Shown here: piece after piece, positions 33,783-43,680 of the stretch
Layout of the letters: every line of letters begins with the position of its first letter
Position numbering within the stretch: position 1 is the stretch's first letter
Program-made: the position numbers and the translations under genes
From: Janthinobacterium sp. FW305-129
Lineage (GTDB): Bacteria > Pseudomonadota > Gammaproteobacteria > Burkholderiales > Burkholderiaceae_D
Assembly: GCF_020858115.1 (NCBI RefSeq)
Contig: NZ_JACYMM010000009.1
Span: 224,893 to 288,892 of the forward strand
DNA length: 64,000 bases
Direction: 5' to 3'
Notes under the pieces: generated by a model
Database searches by the model: none
What the model was told of the DNA's origin: nothing
What the model saw: the letters and a program-made list of their open reading frames with translations, nothing else

Positions 33783-34627
33783 GAAACGCACGCGCTCTGA
33801 CGATGATGGCCATTGCGGTCATCCTGGCGTTCGCCGCGGTCATCGTGGCCGCGCGCTGGATCAATGCCCAAGCCTCGGGCAACATCAACAAGGTGGCCGT
33901 GGCCCAGGTCGACATCAGCCTGGGGGCACGCCTGACGCCCGACATGGTGCGCATGGTGGACTGGCCATCGAACGCGCTGCCGCCGGGCGCCATCAACGAT
34001 CCGAAGCTGCTGGAAACGCGCGTCACGCGCACCAGCATCCAGCACGGCGAACCGATCATGGAAGGCAAGCTGGCGCCTCCCGGCACGCAAGGCGGCCTGT
34101 CGGCCGTCGTCGCCGAGGGCAAGCGCGCCATGACCGTGCGCGTCAACGATGTGGTGGGCGTGGCCGGCTTCGCCCTGCCCGGCAACTTCGTCGACATCCT
34201 CGTCAACACCCAGGGCGAAGGCGCCCGCAAGACGCCGGACCGCGATCCGAACATTTCCAAGATCGTGCTCGAACGCATACTCGTGCTGGCCATCGCCCAG
34301 GAATCGAACCGCGACGACACCAAGCCCAAGGTGGTCAACGCGGTGACCCTGGAGCTGACGCCGGAACAGGCGGAAAAACTCGACCTGGCGCGCAGCGTGG
34401 GCACCCTGTCGCTGGTGCTGCGCAACCAGGTCGAGGACAAGCCCGTCAACACGGAAGGCGCCACCAAATCCAGTCTGCTCGATGAAAAAGTCGCCGTGGC
34501 AGCACCCGCCGCCATGGTGCAAGCCAAGCCGCTCCCACGCCGCCGTCCTGCCGCCGCGCCTGCGCCACAGGCCGGTCCCCGCGTCGATGTCATCAAGGGG
34601 CTGGAACGCAGCTCCCAACAATTCTAA
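33779..34627 (+). CDS. cpaB: Flp pilus assembly protein CpaB/RcpC
   Basis: 282 aa. An N-terminal anchor (LTMMAIAVILAFAAVIVAARW) leads into an SAF-like domain (VAVAQVDISLGARLTPDMVRMVDWP), followed by the RcpC/CpaB core (AMTVRVNDVVGVAGFALPGNFVDILV), whose VGVAGF...PG-VD pattern is diagnostic. The tail is basic and Pro/Ala-rich. The protein lies in the periplasm and works with the secretin. Translation is coupled to the ATPase gene. Length is typical for the family. Confidence 0.92.
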   Translation: MRNARALTMMAIAVILAFAAVIVAARWINAQASGNINKVAVAQVDISLGARLTPDMVRMVDWPSNALPPGAINDPKLLETRVTRTSIQHGEPIMEGKLAPPGTQGGLSAVVAEGKRAMTVRVNDVVGVAGFALPGNFVDILVNTQGEGARKTPDRDPNISKIVLERILVLAIAQESNRDDTKPKVVNAVTLELTPEQAEKLDLARSVGTLSLVLRNQVEDKPVNTEGATKSSLLDEKVAVAAPAAMVQAKPLPRRRPAAAPAPQAGPRVDVIKGLERSSQQF

Positions 34628-34649
34628 CCTGCACCAGAGGAGCCTAGCC

Positions 34650-36242
34650 ATGAGTACATATCGCACAGCAAGCGGCATCCGGGGCCTGCGCCTGGCGCTT
34701 GCCATCGCCGCCATCGGCGCCCTGGCGCCCCGGGCGCACGCCGAGCCAGTCGCCGCCACGGCCGCTACCGCCGCCGCTGCCGAAACGGGCGCCGCCAGGA
34801 GCAGCCGGGCGGCCGTCCGTCCCAAGTCCACGCCGCCGCAAAGCGAATCGCGCGCCGGCCGCACCGAGATGGCGCCGCAAATGAGCCTGGCCGAAGGCAA
34901 GTCGACCCTGATGCGCCTGCCGTTCGCCGCCAGCCGCATGTCCGTCGGCGACCCGCGCATCGCCGACGTCATCCTGCTCAATCCCAACGAGGTGTACCTG
35001 CTGGGGCGTTCCGTCGGCACCACCAACCTGATCCTGTGGAACAAGAGCAATGACGCCACCATCATCGACCTGGCCGTCGGCATCGACAGCAGCAGCCTGC
35101 AGGCACGCATGGCCGAACTGCTGCCGAACGAAAAAATCCACGTCACGGTGGCAGGCGACACCCTGATCCTGTCGGGCATGGTCAGCGACGCCGTCAAGGC
35201 CGACCAGGCCCTGTCGCTGGCCAACGCCTATGTGCAGCGCAGCGCCCGCAGCGGCGCGGCCAGCGCCGGCGCCGCGGCGCCTGCCGCCGGCGCCGCCCCG
35301 GCTCCCGCCGCAACGCCGGATGCGGCCATGCCGCGCGTGATCAACCTGCTGTCGATCGCCGCGCCGCAGCAGGTGATGCTGGAAGTGAAGGTGGCCGAAG
35401 TGTCGAAGGTGCTGGTCGACCAGCTGGGCGCCAGCCTGGGCATCAACAAGACCATCGGCAGCTGGTCGTATTCGTTCCTGTCCAGCCTGCTCAGCAACAA
35501 TCCCAGCGGCTTGAGCGGCGCCAGCAAGAACAACTTCTTCAGCCTCGACGCGCAAAAGCGCGATGGCCTGATCAAGGTACTGGCCGAACCGAACATCATG
35601 GCCATCAGCGGCCAGGAGGCGAGCTTCCTGGCCGGCGGCAAAATCTTCATCCCCGTCAGCCAGACCAACAACAACGGCGTGCCCACCATCACGCTGGAAG
35701 AGAAGGAGTTCGGCGTAGCCGTGAAATTCACGCCCACCGTGCTCGAGGGGGGACGCATCAATCTGAAGGTGGCGCCGGAAGTGTCGGACCTGAACAAGGA
35801 CGGCATCGGCATCACCGCCACCGGCATCTCGGCGACGGCCATCCTGCCCTCGTTCACGACGCGGCGCGCCACCACCACGGTGCAGCTGTTCGACGGCCAG
35901 AGCTTCGCCATCGGCGGCTTGATCAAGAACAATGTGACCAGCAATATCAAGGCCTTGCCGGGCCTGGGCGAAGTGCCCGTGCTGGGCGCCCTGTTCCGCA
36001 GCACGGACTTCCAGACGGACCGTTCGGAACTGGTCTTCATCATCACGCCGCACCTGGTCAAGCCGCTGCCGCCCGACTACAAGCTGCCCACCGACGAGTA
36101 CATCCAGCCGACGCGCGGCGACATGTTCATGCAGGGAAAAATGGAAGGCACTGCGCCCGCGCCCGCCCCCGCAGCGCCAGCAGCGCCCATGCAGCCGCAA
36201 GCGGCCGCGCCCCAGCCTGCCGCCGGCTTCGACCTCAAATAG
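34650..36242 (+). CDS. cpaC: Flp pilus secretin CpaC/RcpA
   Basis: 530 aa outer-membrane secretin. Signal peptide to about residue 32 (LALAIAAIGALAPRAHA), then a pilus/BON-like N domain (SLAEGKSTLMRLPFAASRMSVGDP ... VYLLGRSVGTTNLILWN). The secretin domain lies in the C-terminal half, with LPGLGEVPVLGALFRS and the signature ending SELVFIITPHLVKPL. A Pro/Ala/Gln-rich tail closes the protein. It forms the channel through which the Flp pilus leaves the cell. The ATG is preceded by AGAGGAGC. Confidence 0.94.
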   Translation: MSTYRTASGIRGLRLALAIAAIGALAPRAHAEPVAATAATAAAAETGAARSSRAAVRPKSTPPQSESRAGRTEMAPQMSLAEGKSTLMRLPFAASRMSVGDPRIADVILLNPNEVYLLGRSVGTTNLILWNKSNDATIIDLAVGIDSSSLQARMAELLPNEKIHVTVAGDTLILSGMVSDAVKADQALSLANAYVQRSARSGAASAGAAAPAAGAAPAPAATPDAAMPRVINLLSIAAPQQVMLEVKVAEVSKVLVDQLGASLGINKTIGSWSYSFLSSLLSNNPSGLSGASKNNFFSLDAQKRDGLIKVLAEPNIMAISGQEASFLAGGKIFIPVSQTNNNGVPTITLEEKEFGVAVKFTPTVLEGGRINLKVAPEVSDLNKDGIGITATGISATAILPSFTTRRATTTVQLFDGQSFAIGGLIKNNVTSNIKALPGLGEVPVLGALFRSTDFQTDRSELVFIITPHLVKPLPPDYKLPTDEYIQPTRGDMFMQGKMEGTAPAPAPAAPAAPMQPQAAAPQPAAGFDLK

Positions 36243-36251
36243 GAGAACACC

Positions 36252-36530
36252 ATGAAAACCGTACATTGCCTGCCGGGCGCCGCCCTGTTATGCCTGCTGG
36301 CCGGCTGCGCCGCCACCACCACGCCCGTCCTCGATTCCCACTTTGGCGAATCGGTGGCCCTGCTCAAGGCGCAACAGATCATCTACCCGGACGCCTACCG
36401 CAATACCAATCCCGTCAGCGGCATCGATGGCAAGGCCGGCGCCAGCGCCTACCAGCGCTATCAGAAATCGTTCAGCGCGCCGGAACCGCAAGTCAATGTC
36501 TTCGCCATCGGCGTGGGCGGGCGCCAGTAG
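36252..36530 (+). CDS. Small lipoprotein of the Tad operon
   Basis: 92 aa. Signal peptide with lipobox LLAGC (Cys near residue 19), then a short polar protein with SHFGESVALLKAQQIIYPDAYRN. It occupies the place where CpaD (RcpB) is found in other Tad loci but is much shorter and I see no CpaD domain. It may be a pilotin-like partner of the secretin encoded 10 bp upstream; this is inference. Preceded by AGGAG. Confidence 0.82.
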   Translation: MKTVHCLPGAALLCLLAGCAATTTPVLDSHFGESVALLKAQQIIYPDAYRNTNPVSGIDGKAGASAYQRYQKSFSAPEPQVNVFAIGVGGRQ

Positions 36531-36576
36531 GTGCCAGCCCCACGATGAATTCCCCCCAGACCACCAGGAGACGTCC

Positions 36577-38127
36577 ATGAAAACCGCATTCCGCAGGCAC
36601 GACAGGCAGCAAGGCGCGATCGCCATCGTGCTGGGACTGACCCTGGTGGTGCTGTTTGCCATGGGCGGCCTGGTGCTGGACCTGGGCCACCTGTACATCG
36701 CCAAGAGCGAACTGCAGAACGGCGCCGACAGCGCCGCCCTGGCCGGCGCCGTGGAACTCAATCAAAGCGCCGCCGGCATCGACAATGCGCAGGCCAAGGC
36801 CATCGCCATCGCGCAAAAGAACCGCTACGATTTTTCCACCGCACTGACCCTGACGGCTGCCAACATCGAGTTCGGCCCCAGTCCGGACGGTCCCTGGTCA
36901 TCCGGCGCCAGCGCCCGCACCAGCCCGCAAGGCCAGACCTTCATCCGCGTCGACACGGGCAGCAAGACCTTCGCCACCTACCTGATGGGCATCGCCGGCA
37001 TCGCCAGCACCAGCACCTCGGGCGTGGCCGTGGCGGGGCGCTTCGTCAACGACGTCACGCCGATCGGCGTGTGCGCCGTCGATCCGGCCAACAAGACGGC
37101 GCAATACACGTATCCGGCCGCGCCCGCCGGCAGCGGCCTGACGGAGCTGGTGGAATTCGGTTTCCGCCGCGGCGTCACCTACAACCTGTTCGGCCTCAAT
37201 CCGCTGGGCGGCCCGTCCGATCCCTACCTGATCAACCCCGTCGACGCGCCCCCTGGCGCCTGCGACGCATCGCATTCGAGCGCCAATTCCACCGCGCCGT
37301 TCATGTGCACGGGCAGCAGCGCCGTCGTCAGCAGCGGCTCCGGCAAGGTCTACACGAACACTGGCTTGAGCGCTGGCAAGATCGCGGCTTCGCTCAACTC
37401 GCGCTTCGACGACTATTCCTCGCCCTCCGTATGCGACCCAGCAACGGCGCCGCCCGATACCAACATCAAGGAATATCCATGCAAGGGCGGCGGGTCCCCC
37501 TGCGTCGCCAGCGCCGCCAACTCGCCGCCCACCGGCTGGATGGAACCGGGCGCCAGCACCTTGCCCAGCCAGCAGTCGGTCAGCCTGTCCGGCAGCAAGC
37601 CGAACTACCGCCTGCCGCCTGCCTTCACGACGCCCGTGACGGCAGCCCAGGCGCAGTTCGCCGGCTACGGCGTGCTGTGGTCGTATGGCCCCGCCTACCA
37701 AAGCAATGGCGCCACGCCAGCCAAGGCCGGCACGGCCTACAGCGTCGCGGATGCCAACGCCAACCCCATGTACAGCACGGCCAAGGCGAATTACTTCGAC
37801 ACGGCCAGCTATCCCGTCACGGCCGGCGCCAGCTTCCCCGCCGGCACGCCGCCTTCGCCGTACAACCAGACCAGCGGCCCCACGTTCCAGGCGCCGTCGG
37901 CAAGCCATCCAGGCCGCAACAATCGCCGCATCCTCAACGTGGTGCTGGTCGATTGCCGCACGGCGCCCGTCGGACCCTCCTCCTGTGGCGCCATGGATGC
38001 GGTGGGTATCGGCAAATTCTTCATGACGATGAAAGCCGATTTCAGCGGCGGCACCAAGCGCCTCGACGTCGAGTTCGCGGGCCTGATCGAACCCGTGCCG
38101 AATTCCGAAATCAAACTCTACAAGTGA
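36577..38127 (+). CDS. TadG-like pilus assembly protein
   Basis: 516 aa. Begins with a short basic leader (MKTAFRRHDRQQG) followed by AIAIVLGLTLVVLFAMGGLVLDLGHLYIAKSELQNGADSAALAGA, the classic TadG/TadE-like N-terminal helix with the ADSAALAGA segment. The canonical Glu after the Gly is not present. The large remainder is a repeat-poor, Ser/Gly/Pro-rich extracytoplasmic domain containing several Cys residues. Predicted to be a minor pseudopilin or inner-membrane anchor that exposes a big domain in the periplasm or on the surface. CAGGAG precedes the ATG. Confidence 0.85.
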   Translation: MKTAFRRHDRQQGAIAIVLGLTLVVLFAMGGLVLDLGHLYIAKSELQNGADSAALAGAVELNQSAAGIDNAQAKAIAIAQKNRYDFSTALTLTAANIEFGPSPDGPWSSGASARTSPQGQTFIRVDTGSKTFATYLMGIAGIASTSTSGVAVAGRFVNDVTPIGVCAVDPANKTAQYTYPAAPAGSGLTELVEFGFRRGVTYNLFGLNPLGGPSDPYLINPVDAPPGACDASHSSANSTAPFMCTGSSAVVSSGSGKVYTNTGLSAGKIAASLNSRFDDYSSPSVCDPATAPPDTNIKEYPCKGGGSPCVASAANSPPTGWMEPGASTLPSQQSVSLSGSKPNYRLPPAFTTPVTAAQAQFAGYGVLWSYGPAYQSNGATPAKAGTAYSVADANANPMYSTAKANYFDTASYPVTAGASFPAGTPPSPYNQTSGPTFQAPSASHPGRNNRRILNVVLVDCRTAPVGPSSCGAMDAVGIGKFFMTMKADFSGGTKRLDVEFAGLIEPVPNSEIKLYK

Positions 38128-38134
38128 GGCGGCC

Positions 38135-38602
38135 ATGCGCATTCCCCTTTCCCATCCCAGCCAGCGCGGCGCCGCCGCCGTCGAATTCGGCATCGTGCTG
38201 GCCCTGCTGGTCACCCTGCTGGCCGGCATCTTCGGCTTCGGCCGCGCCTTCTGGTACTACGACGCGCTGACCAAGGCGACGCGCGACGCGGCGCGCAACA
38301 TGTCCGTCAAGGCCAAGGCCAGCATCGCCTCGCAGGGCGTGCCTGCCGCCAAACAGACGGTGGCCGACGCGGCCGTCAGCGCCGGCATCAGCGACTTCAC
38401 CACGGCCAACGTGACGGTCACCTGCCTGGACGCGGCGTTCAACGACAGCAGCTGCACCGATGGCACGGCGCCGGGCGGCATCCGCGTCGAAGTCGTCAAC
38501 TACACGCTGTCGGTGGGCCAGTACCTGCCCTTCGTGATCGGCGCGGCCAGCAGCTACGCCACGCCGCTCTCGCCGCGCACCACCATGCGCTACATGCTGT
38601 AA
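38135..38602 (+). CDS. tadE: TadE-family pseudopilin
   Basis: 155 aa. Leader MRIPLSHPSQRG is followed by AAAVEFGIVLALLVTLLAGIFGFGRAFW. The G/AAAVEF site matches Flp-type processing with Glu at mature position 5. The C-terminal domain is extracytoplasmic, with two Cys residues. Assists Flp pilus biogenesis as a minor pseudopilin. It begins eight bases after the TadG-like stop and is followed by a second TadE-like gene. Confidence 0.9.
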   Translation: MRIPLSHPSQRGAAAVEFGIVLALLVTLLAGIFGFGRAFWYYDALTKATRDAARNMSVKAKASIASQGVPAAKQTVADAAVSAGISDFTTANVTVTCLDAAFNDSSCTDGTAPGGIRVEVVNYTLSVGQYLPFVIGAASSYATPLSPRTTMRYML

Positions 38603-38612
38603 GGAGAACGCC

Positions 38613-39131
38613 ATGCGCCACCGCCTTCCACTTGCCCCCCGGGCCGGCCGCCAGCGCGGCGCCGCCGCCGTCGAATTCGCCCTGGTGGCGCTGCTGTTTT
38701 TCACTCTGCTGTTCGGCATCCTGGAATTCGGCCGCATGCTGTTCCTGTACAACACGGTGCAGGAAGTGAGCCGCCGCGCCGCGCGCGAAGCGGTGGTGCG
38801 CTGGATCGACCAGACCGCCGCCATCAAGACCCTGGCCCTGTTCGGCGGCACGGCCCTGCCGGCCGCGCCGGAACTGACGGCCGCGAACATCACCATCAGC
38901 TACCTGAACAAGAGCGGCGCCGAAGTGACCTTGCCGCCACTCGACCCGGGCGACAACCTGTCGGCCTGCGGCGACATCACGCGCACGGCCAGCTGCATCG
39001 ACAGCGTGCGCGTGTCGATCGACAACGTCAGCTATACGCCGATGGTCAGCCTGTTCGGCTTTCTGAATATCGCCGTGCCGGCCTCGGTGGTGGTCATGCA
39101 CGCCGAAAGCCTGGGCTTCCAGATCAACTGA
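38613..39131 (+). CDS. TadE/TadF-family pseudopilin
   Basis: 172 aa. Leader MRHRLPLAPRAGRQRG, then AAAVEFALVALLFFTLLFGILEFGRMLF; the mature start repeats the G/AAAVEF site of the gene before. The exposed domain contains a pair of Cys (SACGDITRTASCIDS). It is probably the TadF counterpart. AAGGAGA lies before the start, and it ends 23 bp before tadZ. Confidence 0.88.
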   Translation: MRHRLPLAPRAGRQRGAAAVEFALVALLFFTLLFGILEFGRMLFLYNTVQEVSRRAAREAVVRWIDQTAAIKTLALFGGTALPAAPELTAANITISYLNKSGAEVTLPPLDPGDNLSACGDITRTASCIDSVRVSIDNVSYTPMVSLFGFLNIAVPASVVVMHAESLGFQIN

Positions 39132-39154
39132 ACGCCTTTACCAGGGAGTACCAA

Positions 39155-40306
39155 GTGAATATCGTCATCGTCTCGAAGAATGAAGCCCAGCTCAAACGGC
39201 TCACCCGTTTGCTGCGCGAACGCAGCGCGGCCGACCGCGTCGCGCTGCTGGCGAGCATACCGGATGTGTTCGACAACGGCGTCACGCCCGACCTGCTGCT
39301 GCTGGAGCAGGAGCAGACGGGCGAGGCGGAGCTGGAACGGCTGGAGCTGCTGGGCGGGCGCCATCCGAACCTGGCCATCATCGTGCAATGTCCGCAGCAA
39401 AGTCCGCAATTCCTGCTGCGCTCGATGCGCGCCGGCGTGCGCGAAGTGCTGCAGCCCGACGACGACGCGGCCCTGTGCGCCGCCCTGCGCCGCATCGAGG
39501 ACAAGCTGCAGAAGCAGGTCACGCGCAAGGGCCAGGTGCTGGCCTTCGTCTCGTGCAAGGGCGGCAGCGGCGCCACTTTCATCGCCGCCAACCTCGGCTA
39601 CGCGCTGGCCGCCGGCGAACAGCGCAAGGTGGCGCTGTTCGACCTGAACCTGCAGTTCGGCGATGCCGCCCTGTTCGTCTCGGACCACAAGCCGGCCACC
39701 ACCCTGTCGCAGCTGTCGCAGCAGATCGTGCGCCTCGACGCCTCGCTGCTGAACGCCAGCATGATCCAGATCACGCCCGCCTACAGCGTGCTGGCCGCCG
39801 CCGACGATCCCGCCCACGCGGCCGACATCGAAGCGGACCATATCGACCGTCTGCTGAGCCTGGCGCGCAGCCAATACGACTACATCCTGCTCGACGTCGG
39901 ACGCGGCCTCGATGCCGTCAGCGTGCGCGCGCTGGACCGGGCCGACCTGATCTTCCCCGTGCTGCAGGCAACCTTGCCGTACGTGCGCGACGGCAAGCGC
40001 CTGCTCGACGTGTTCCGCGGCCTCGGCTACCGCGAAGACAAGATCCGCCTGATCCTGAACCGCTATGCCAGCAGCGACAGCATCCGCGTCGCCGACCTGG
40101 AAGCAGCGTATGGCAAGCACGTCTACAAGTCCATCCCCAACCACTACGAGGCGGTGGCGGCCTCCGTCAGCCAGGGCGTGCCCATCCTCAAGCTGGCCCC
40201 GCACAATCCCGTTTCGCGCGCCCTGCAGGAGCTGGCCGCCAGCCTGGCCGGCGAAACCCCGCCGGCCGCGCAAGGCTGGGTGGCGCGGCTGCTGGCGCGT
40301 GCCTGA
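39155..40306 (+). CDS. tadZ: Flp pilus localisation ATPase TadZ/CpaE
   Basis: 383 aa from a GTG start with GGGAG upstream. An atypical receiver-like domain (residues 1-120, [19 protein letters not shown]) is followed by a ParA/MinD-type ATPase with deviant Walker [16 protein letters not shown] and switch segment [15 protein letters not shown]. The canonical KGGxGK has Ala-Thr in place of Lys-Thr, which is frequent in TadZ. It is thought to place the Tad machinery at the cell pole. Position directly before tadA matches other Tad loci. Confidence 0.92.
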   Translation: MNIVIVSKNEAQLKRLTRLLRERSAADRVALLASIPDVFDNGVTPDLLLLEQEQTGEAELERLELLGGRHPNLAIIVQCPQQSPQFLLRSMRAGVREVLQPDDDAALCAALRRIEDKLQKQVTRKGQVLAFVSCKGGSGATFIAANLGYALAAGEQRKVALFDLNLQFGDAALFVSDHKPATTLSQLSQQIVRLDASLLNASMIQITPAYSVLAAADDPAHAADIEADHIDRLLSLARSQYDYILLDVGRGLDAVSVRALDRADLIFPVLQATLPYVRDGKRLLDVFRGLGYREDKIRLILNRYASSDSIRVADLEAAYGKHVYKSIPNHYEAVAASVSQGVPILKLAPHNPVSRALQELAASLAGETPPAAQGWVARLLARA

Positions 40307-40344
40307 GGTTCCAACCAGATACCCCCATACACCGGAGACCGACC

Positions 40345-41712
40345 ATGACTGCCGAAAAACTCACCCTGCGGGACCGCCTGGGCTATGCCCAGGATGACGC
40401 CAGCCTGAACGACGATGCCGCGCACCAGGGCGCCGCCAGCCAGAGCTACCAGCAGCTCAAGCACCGCACGCACCAGGCGCTGCTCGACCGCGTCGACCTG
40501 GAGGGCATGCAGCGCCTGTCGCGCGAACAGATCCGCGAAGAGCTGAAAATCCTCGTCAGCGAGGTGCTCACGGAAGACAATGTGGTCATCAACGAGCTGG
40601 AACGGCGCTCGCTGATCCGCGACATCCAGGACGAGGTGCTCGGCTTCGGCCCGCTCGAACCGCTGCTGGCCGATCCCGGCGTGTCCGATATTCTCGTCAA
40701 CACCTACCGCCAGGTGTACGTCGAGCGCCACGGCCGCCTGGAGCTGAGCGACATCTGCTTTACCGACGACGCCCACCTGATGAAGATCATCGACAAGATC
40801 GTCTCGCGCGTGGGCCGGCGCATCGACGAATCGAGCCCCATGGTCGATGCGCGCCTGCCCGACGGCTCGCGCGTGAACGCCATCATCCCGCCGCTGGCCA
40901 TCGACGGCCCCGTGATGTCGATCCGGCGCTTCTCGGCCCAGCCCCTGCGCCTGGCCGACCTGATGCTCAAGCACAGCCTGACGGAGGAAATGAGCACCAC
41001 CCTGCAGGCGCTGGGCAAGGCCAAGGTCAACATCCTGATCTCGGGCGGCACGGGCAGCGGCAAGACCACCATGCTCAATGCGATTTCCGGCTTCATCAGC
41101 ACGGCCGAGCGCATCGTCACCATCGAGGATGCGGCCGAACTGCAGATGCAGCAGCCGCACGTGGTACGGCTGGAAACGCGGCCGGCGAACATCGAGGGCA
41201 AGGGCGAAGTGACGCAGCGGGCGCTGGTGCGCAACGCGCTGCGCATGCGCCCCGACCGTATCATCCTGGGCGAGGTGCGCGGCGCCGAGGCGCTCGACAT
41301 GCTGGGCGCCATGAACACGGGCCACGAAGGGTCGATGGCCACCATCCACGCGAACACCCCGCGCGACGCCCTGACGCGGCTGGAAAACATGATCAGCATG
41401 GCCTCGGCGGGCCTGCCCGTGAAGGCCATGCGCCAGCAGATCAGTTCCGCCATCAGCGTGGTGGTGCAGGTGGCGCGCCTGACGGACGGCAAGCGCAAGA
41501 TCATTTCGATCCAGGAGATCACGGGCATGGAGGGCGAGATGATCACCATGCAGGAAATCTTCACCTTCCGCCAGACGGGCATCGGCGAGGATGGCACGGT
41601 GCAGGGACATTTCCATGCCAGCGGCGTGCGACCGCATTTCCTGGAACGCCTGCGCGCCTTCGGCATCAGCCTGCCGGAAACCCTGTTCGATCCCGCCCGC
41701 CAGTACCATTAA
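40345..41712 (+). CDS. tadA: Flp pilus assembly ATPase TadA/CpaF
   Basis: 455 aa secretion ATPase of the CpaF branch. The N-terminal domain includes [26 protein letters not shown]. Walker A is [13 protein letters not shown] (about residue 230), the Asp box is [11 protein letters not shown], Walker B is [14 protein letters not shown], and the His box is [18 protein letters not shown]. It energises pilus polymerisation from the cytoplasm. Its start at 40345 follows GGAGA. It is followed by tadB after ten bases. Confidence 0.96.
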   Translation: MTAEKLTLRDRLGYAQDDASLNDDAAHQGAASQSYQQLKHRTHQALLDRVDLEGMQRLSREQIREELKILVSEVLTEDNVVINELERRSLIRDIQDEVLGFGPLEPLLADPGVSDILVNTYRQVYVERHGRLELSDICFTDDAHLMKIIDKIVSRVGRRIDESSPMVDARLPDGSRVNAIIPPLAIDGPVMSIRRFSAQPLRLADLMLKHSLTEEMSTTLQALGKAKVNILISGGTGSGKTTMLNAISGFISTAERIVTIEDAAELQMQQPHVVRLETRPANIEGKGEVTQRALVRNALRMRPDRIILGEVRGAEALDMLGAMNTGHEGSMATIHANTPRDALTRLENMISMASAGLPVKAMRQQISSAISVVVQVARLTDGKRKIISIQEITGMEGEMITMQEIFTFRQTGIGEDGTVQGHFHASGVRPHFLERLRAFGISLPETLFDPARQYH

Positions 41713-41722
41713 GGGGAGCATC

Positions 41723-42697
41723 ATGGACTATCTCTATTACGTATTCGCCATCCTCACCTTCATCGCCGTGGTGCTGCTGATCGAGGGGGTGTACCTGGCG
41801 TGGAACACCTCGCGCGGCCCGGAAGCGGAAAGGGTCGCGCGCCGCCTGCGCATCATGTCGGCCGGCGCGCATGGCGACACGGGCAGCTCGATGATCAAGA
41901 AGCGCCTGCTGAGCGACACCCCGGCCCTGCAGCGCGTGCTGCTCAGCGTGCCCCGCGTGCATGCGCTTGACCGCCTGCTGGAACAGTCTGGCCTGAGCTG
42001 GAGCGTGGCCAGCTTCGCCGGCGTGATGCTGGCCACGGCCGGCGCCGCGTTTCTGTTGCTCAGCTACTTCAGCGTGCCGTGGATGCTGCGCCTGCCGCTG
42101 GTGGCCGGCGCGGCCCTGCTGCCGCTGCTGGTGGTCTTGCGCGCCAAGGCCAAGCGCCTGCAGCGCATCGAGCAGCAATTGCCCGATGCGCTGGACCTGA
42201 TGGCGCGCGCCCTGCGCGCCGGCCACGCCTTTCCCACGGCCCTGAAAATGGTCGGCGATGAAATGAATGCGCCGCTGGCCGTGGAATTTCGCGCCACCTT
42301 CGACGAAGTCAATTTCGGCATCGCCATGCAGGACGCGCTGATGAACCTGGCCACGCGCGTGCCCAGCACGGACCTGCGCTATTTCGTCATCGCCGTGCTG
42401 ATCCAGCGCGAAACGGGCGGCAACCTGGCGGAACTGCTCGACAGCATCAGCCGCATCATCCGCGAACGCATCAAGCTGCTGGGACAGGTGCGCGTGCTGT
42501 CGGCCGAAGGCAGGCTGTCGGCCTGGATCCTGTCGCTGCTGCCCTTCGGCGCGGCGGCCATGATCCACCTGACCAATCCGCAATTCCTGGAAATGCTGTT
42601 CGTCGACCCGGGCGGACGCAAGATGCTCGCCGGCGCCCTGGTGATGATGGCGTGCGGCGTCCTGGTCATGCGCAATATCATCCGCATCCGCGTCTGA
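41723..42697 (+). CDS. tadB: Flp pilus inner-membrane platform protein TadB
   Basis: 324 aa. N-terminal helix (YYVFAILTFIAVVLLIEGVYLAW), a T2SF/GspF domain (QLPDALDLMARALRAGHAFPTALKMV ... YFVIAVLIQRETGGNLAELLDSISRIIRER), and two C-terminal helices. The GspF-like domain couples TadA to the pilus base. AAGGGGAG precedes the ATG. Partner of TadC encoded next. Confidence 0.93.
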   Translation: MDYLYYVFAILTFIAVVLLIEGVYLAWNTSRGPEAERVARRLRIMSAGAHGDTGSSMIKKRLLSDTPALQRVLLSVPRVHALDRLLEQSGLSWSVASFAGVMLATAGAAFLLLSYFSVPWMLRLPLVAGAALLPLLVVLRAKAKRLQRIEQQLPDALDLMARALRAGHAFPTALKMVGDEMNAPLAVEFRATFDEVNFGIAMQDALMNLATRVPSTDLRYFVIAVLIQRETGGNLAELLDSISRIIRERIKLLGQVRVLSAEGRLSAWILSLLPFGAAAMIHLTNPQFLEMLFVDPGGRKMLAGALVMMACGVLVMRNIIRIRV

Positions 42698-42716
42698 GCC
42701 CGCAAGGAGAACCCTC

Positions 42717-43667
42717 ATGAATCCCGTGCATATCGCCTTTCTCGCCCTGCTCTTCATTGCCGTCTTCGGCACCGTGCTGGTGGCCATGCGCAGCTTTGCG
42801 CCCGATCCCTTGCGCCAGCGCATGGACAATGCCACCGGCAAGAGCGCGGCGGCGCCTGGCGCATCATCGGCGCCCAGCCCCTGGCTGGCGCGCATGGTGC
42901 GCCTGAGCGGCCCCCTGGCCAAACTGTCGCTGCCCGAGCAGGGCTGGGAAGGCTCCGTGATGCGCCGGCGCTTCATGAATGCCGGCCTGCGCCAGGCGTC
43001 GGCACCCATCCTGTTCTTTTCCGCCAAGACCATGCTGGCCATCGGCCTGCCCCTGCTGCTGTTCCTGGGGCTGAGCGCATCGGGCAGCCAGATGGCAGGC
43101 AAGGCACTGCTGTTCTGGCTGCTGATCGTGGCCGCCATCGGCTACTACCTGCCCAATATTGTGCTGGCGCAAATGATCAAGCGGCGCCAGCGCGACATCT
43201 TCGAAAGCTTTCCCGACGCGCTGGACTTGATGACGGTATGCGTGGAAGCGGGCCTGGCCATGGATGCGGCGCTGGCCAGGGTGGCGGCCGAAATCTCGCT
43301 GAAAAGCAAGGTGCTGGCCGAGGAATTGCACCTGGTAATGCTGGAACTGCGCGCCGGCAACACCAAGGAGCGGGCGCTGCGCAACCTGGCCCTGCGCACG
43401 GGCGTCGAGGATGTCGACGCGCTGGTGGCCATGCTGATCCAGGCCGAGCGTTTCGGCACCAGCATCGCCGCCTCGCTGCGCGTGCAGTCGGACCAGCTGC
43501 GCACCAAGCGCCGCCAGATGGCCGAGGAAGAAGCGGCAAAGATTGCCCTCAAGCTGCTGTTTCCTTTGATCTTTTTCATCTTCCCGTCGCTGCTGGTCGT
43601 CCTGATGGGACCAGCCTTCCTGCAAATCTACCGCGTGCTCCTGCCCAGCATGGGCGGCGGCAACTGA
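42717..43667 (+). CDS. tadC: Flp pilus inner-membrane platform protein TadC
   Basis: 316 aa, second T2SF protein of the locus. Helices near residues 5-25 and 100-150 surround the domain FPDALDLMTVCVEAGLAMDAALARVA and AMLIQAERFGTSIAASLRVQSDQLR, followed by a C-terminal membrane hairpin (LLFPLIFFIFPSLLVVLMGP). TadB and TadC are thought to act as a pair under TadA. AAGGAGA lies before the start. Confidence 0.93.
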   Translation: MNPVHIAFLALLFIAVFGTVLVAMRSFAPDPLRQRMDNATGKSAAAPGASSAPSPWLARMVRLSGPLAKLSLPEQGWEGSVMRRRFMNAGLRQASAPILFFSAKTMLAIGLPLLLFLGLSASGSQMAGKALLFWLLIVAAIGYYLPNIVLAQMIKRRQRDIFESFPDALDLMTVCVEAGLAMDAALARVAAEISLKSKVLAEELHLVMLELRAGNTKERALRNLALRTGVEDVDALVAMLIQAERFGTSIAASLRVQSDQLRTKRRQMAEEEAAKIALKLLFPLIFFIFPSLLVVLMGPAFLQIYRVLLPSMGGGN

Positions 43668-43680
43668 CCGGAGAACCGCC

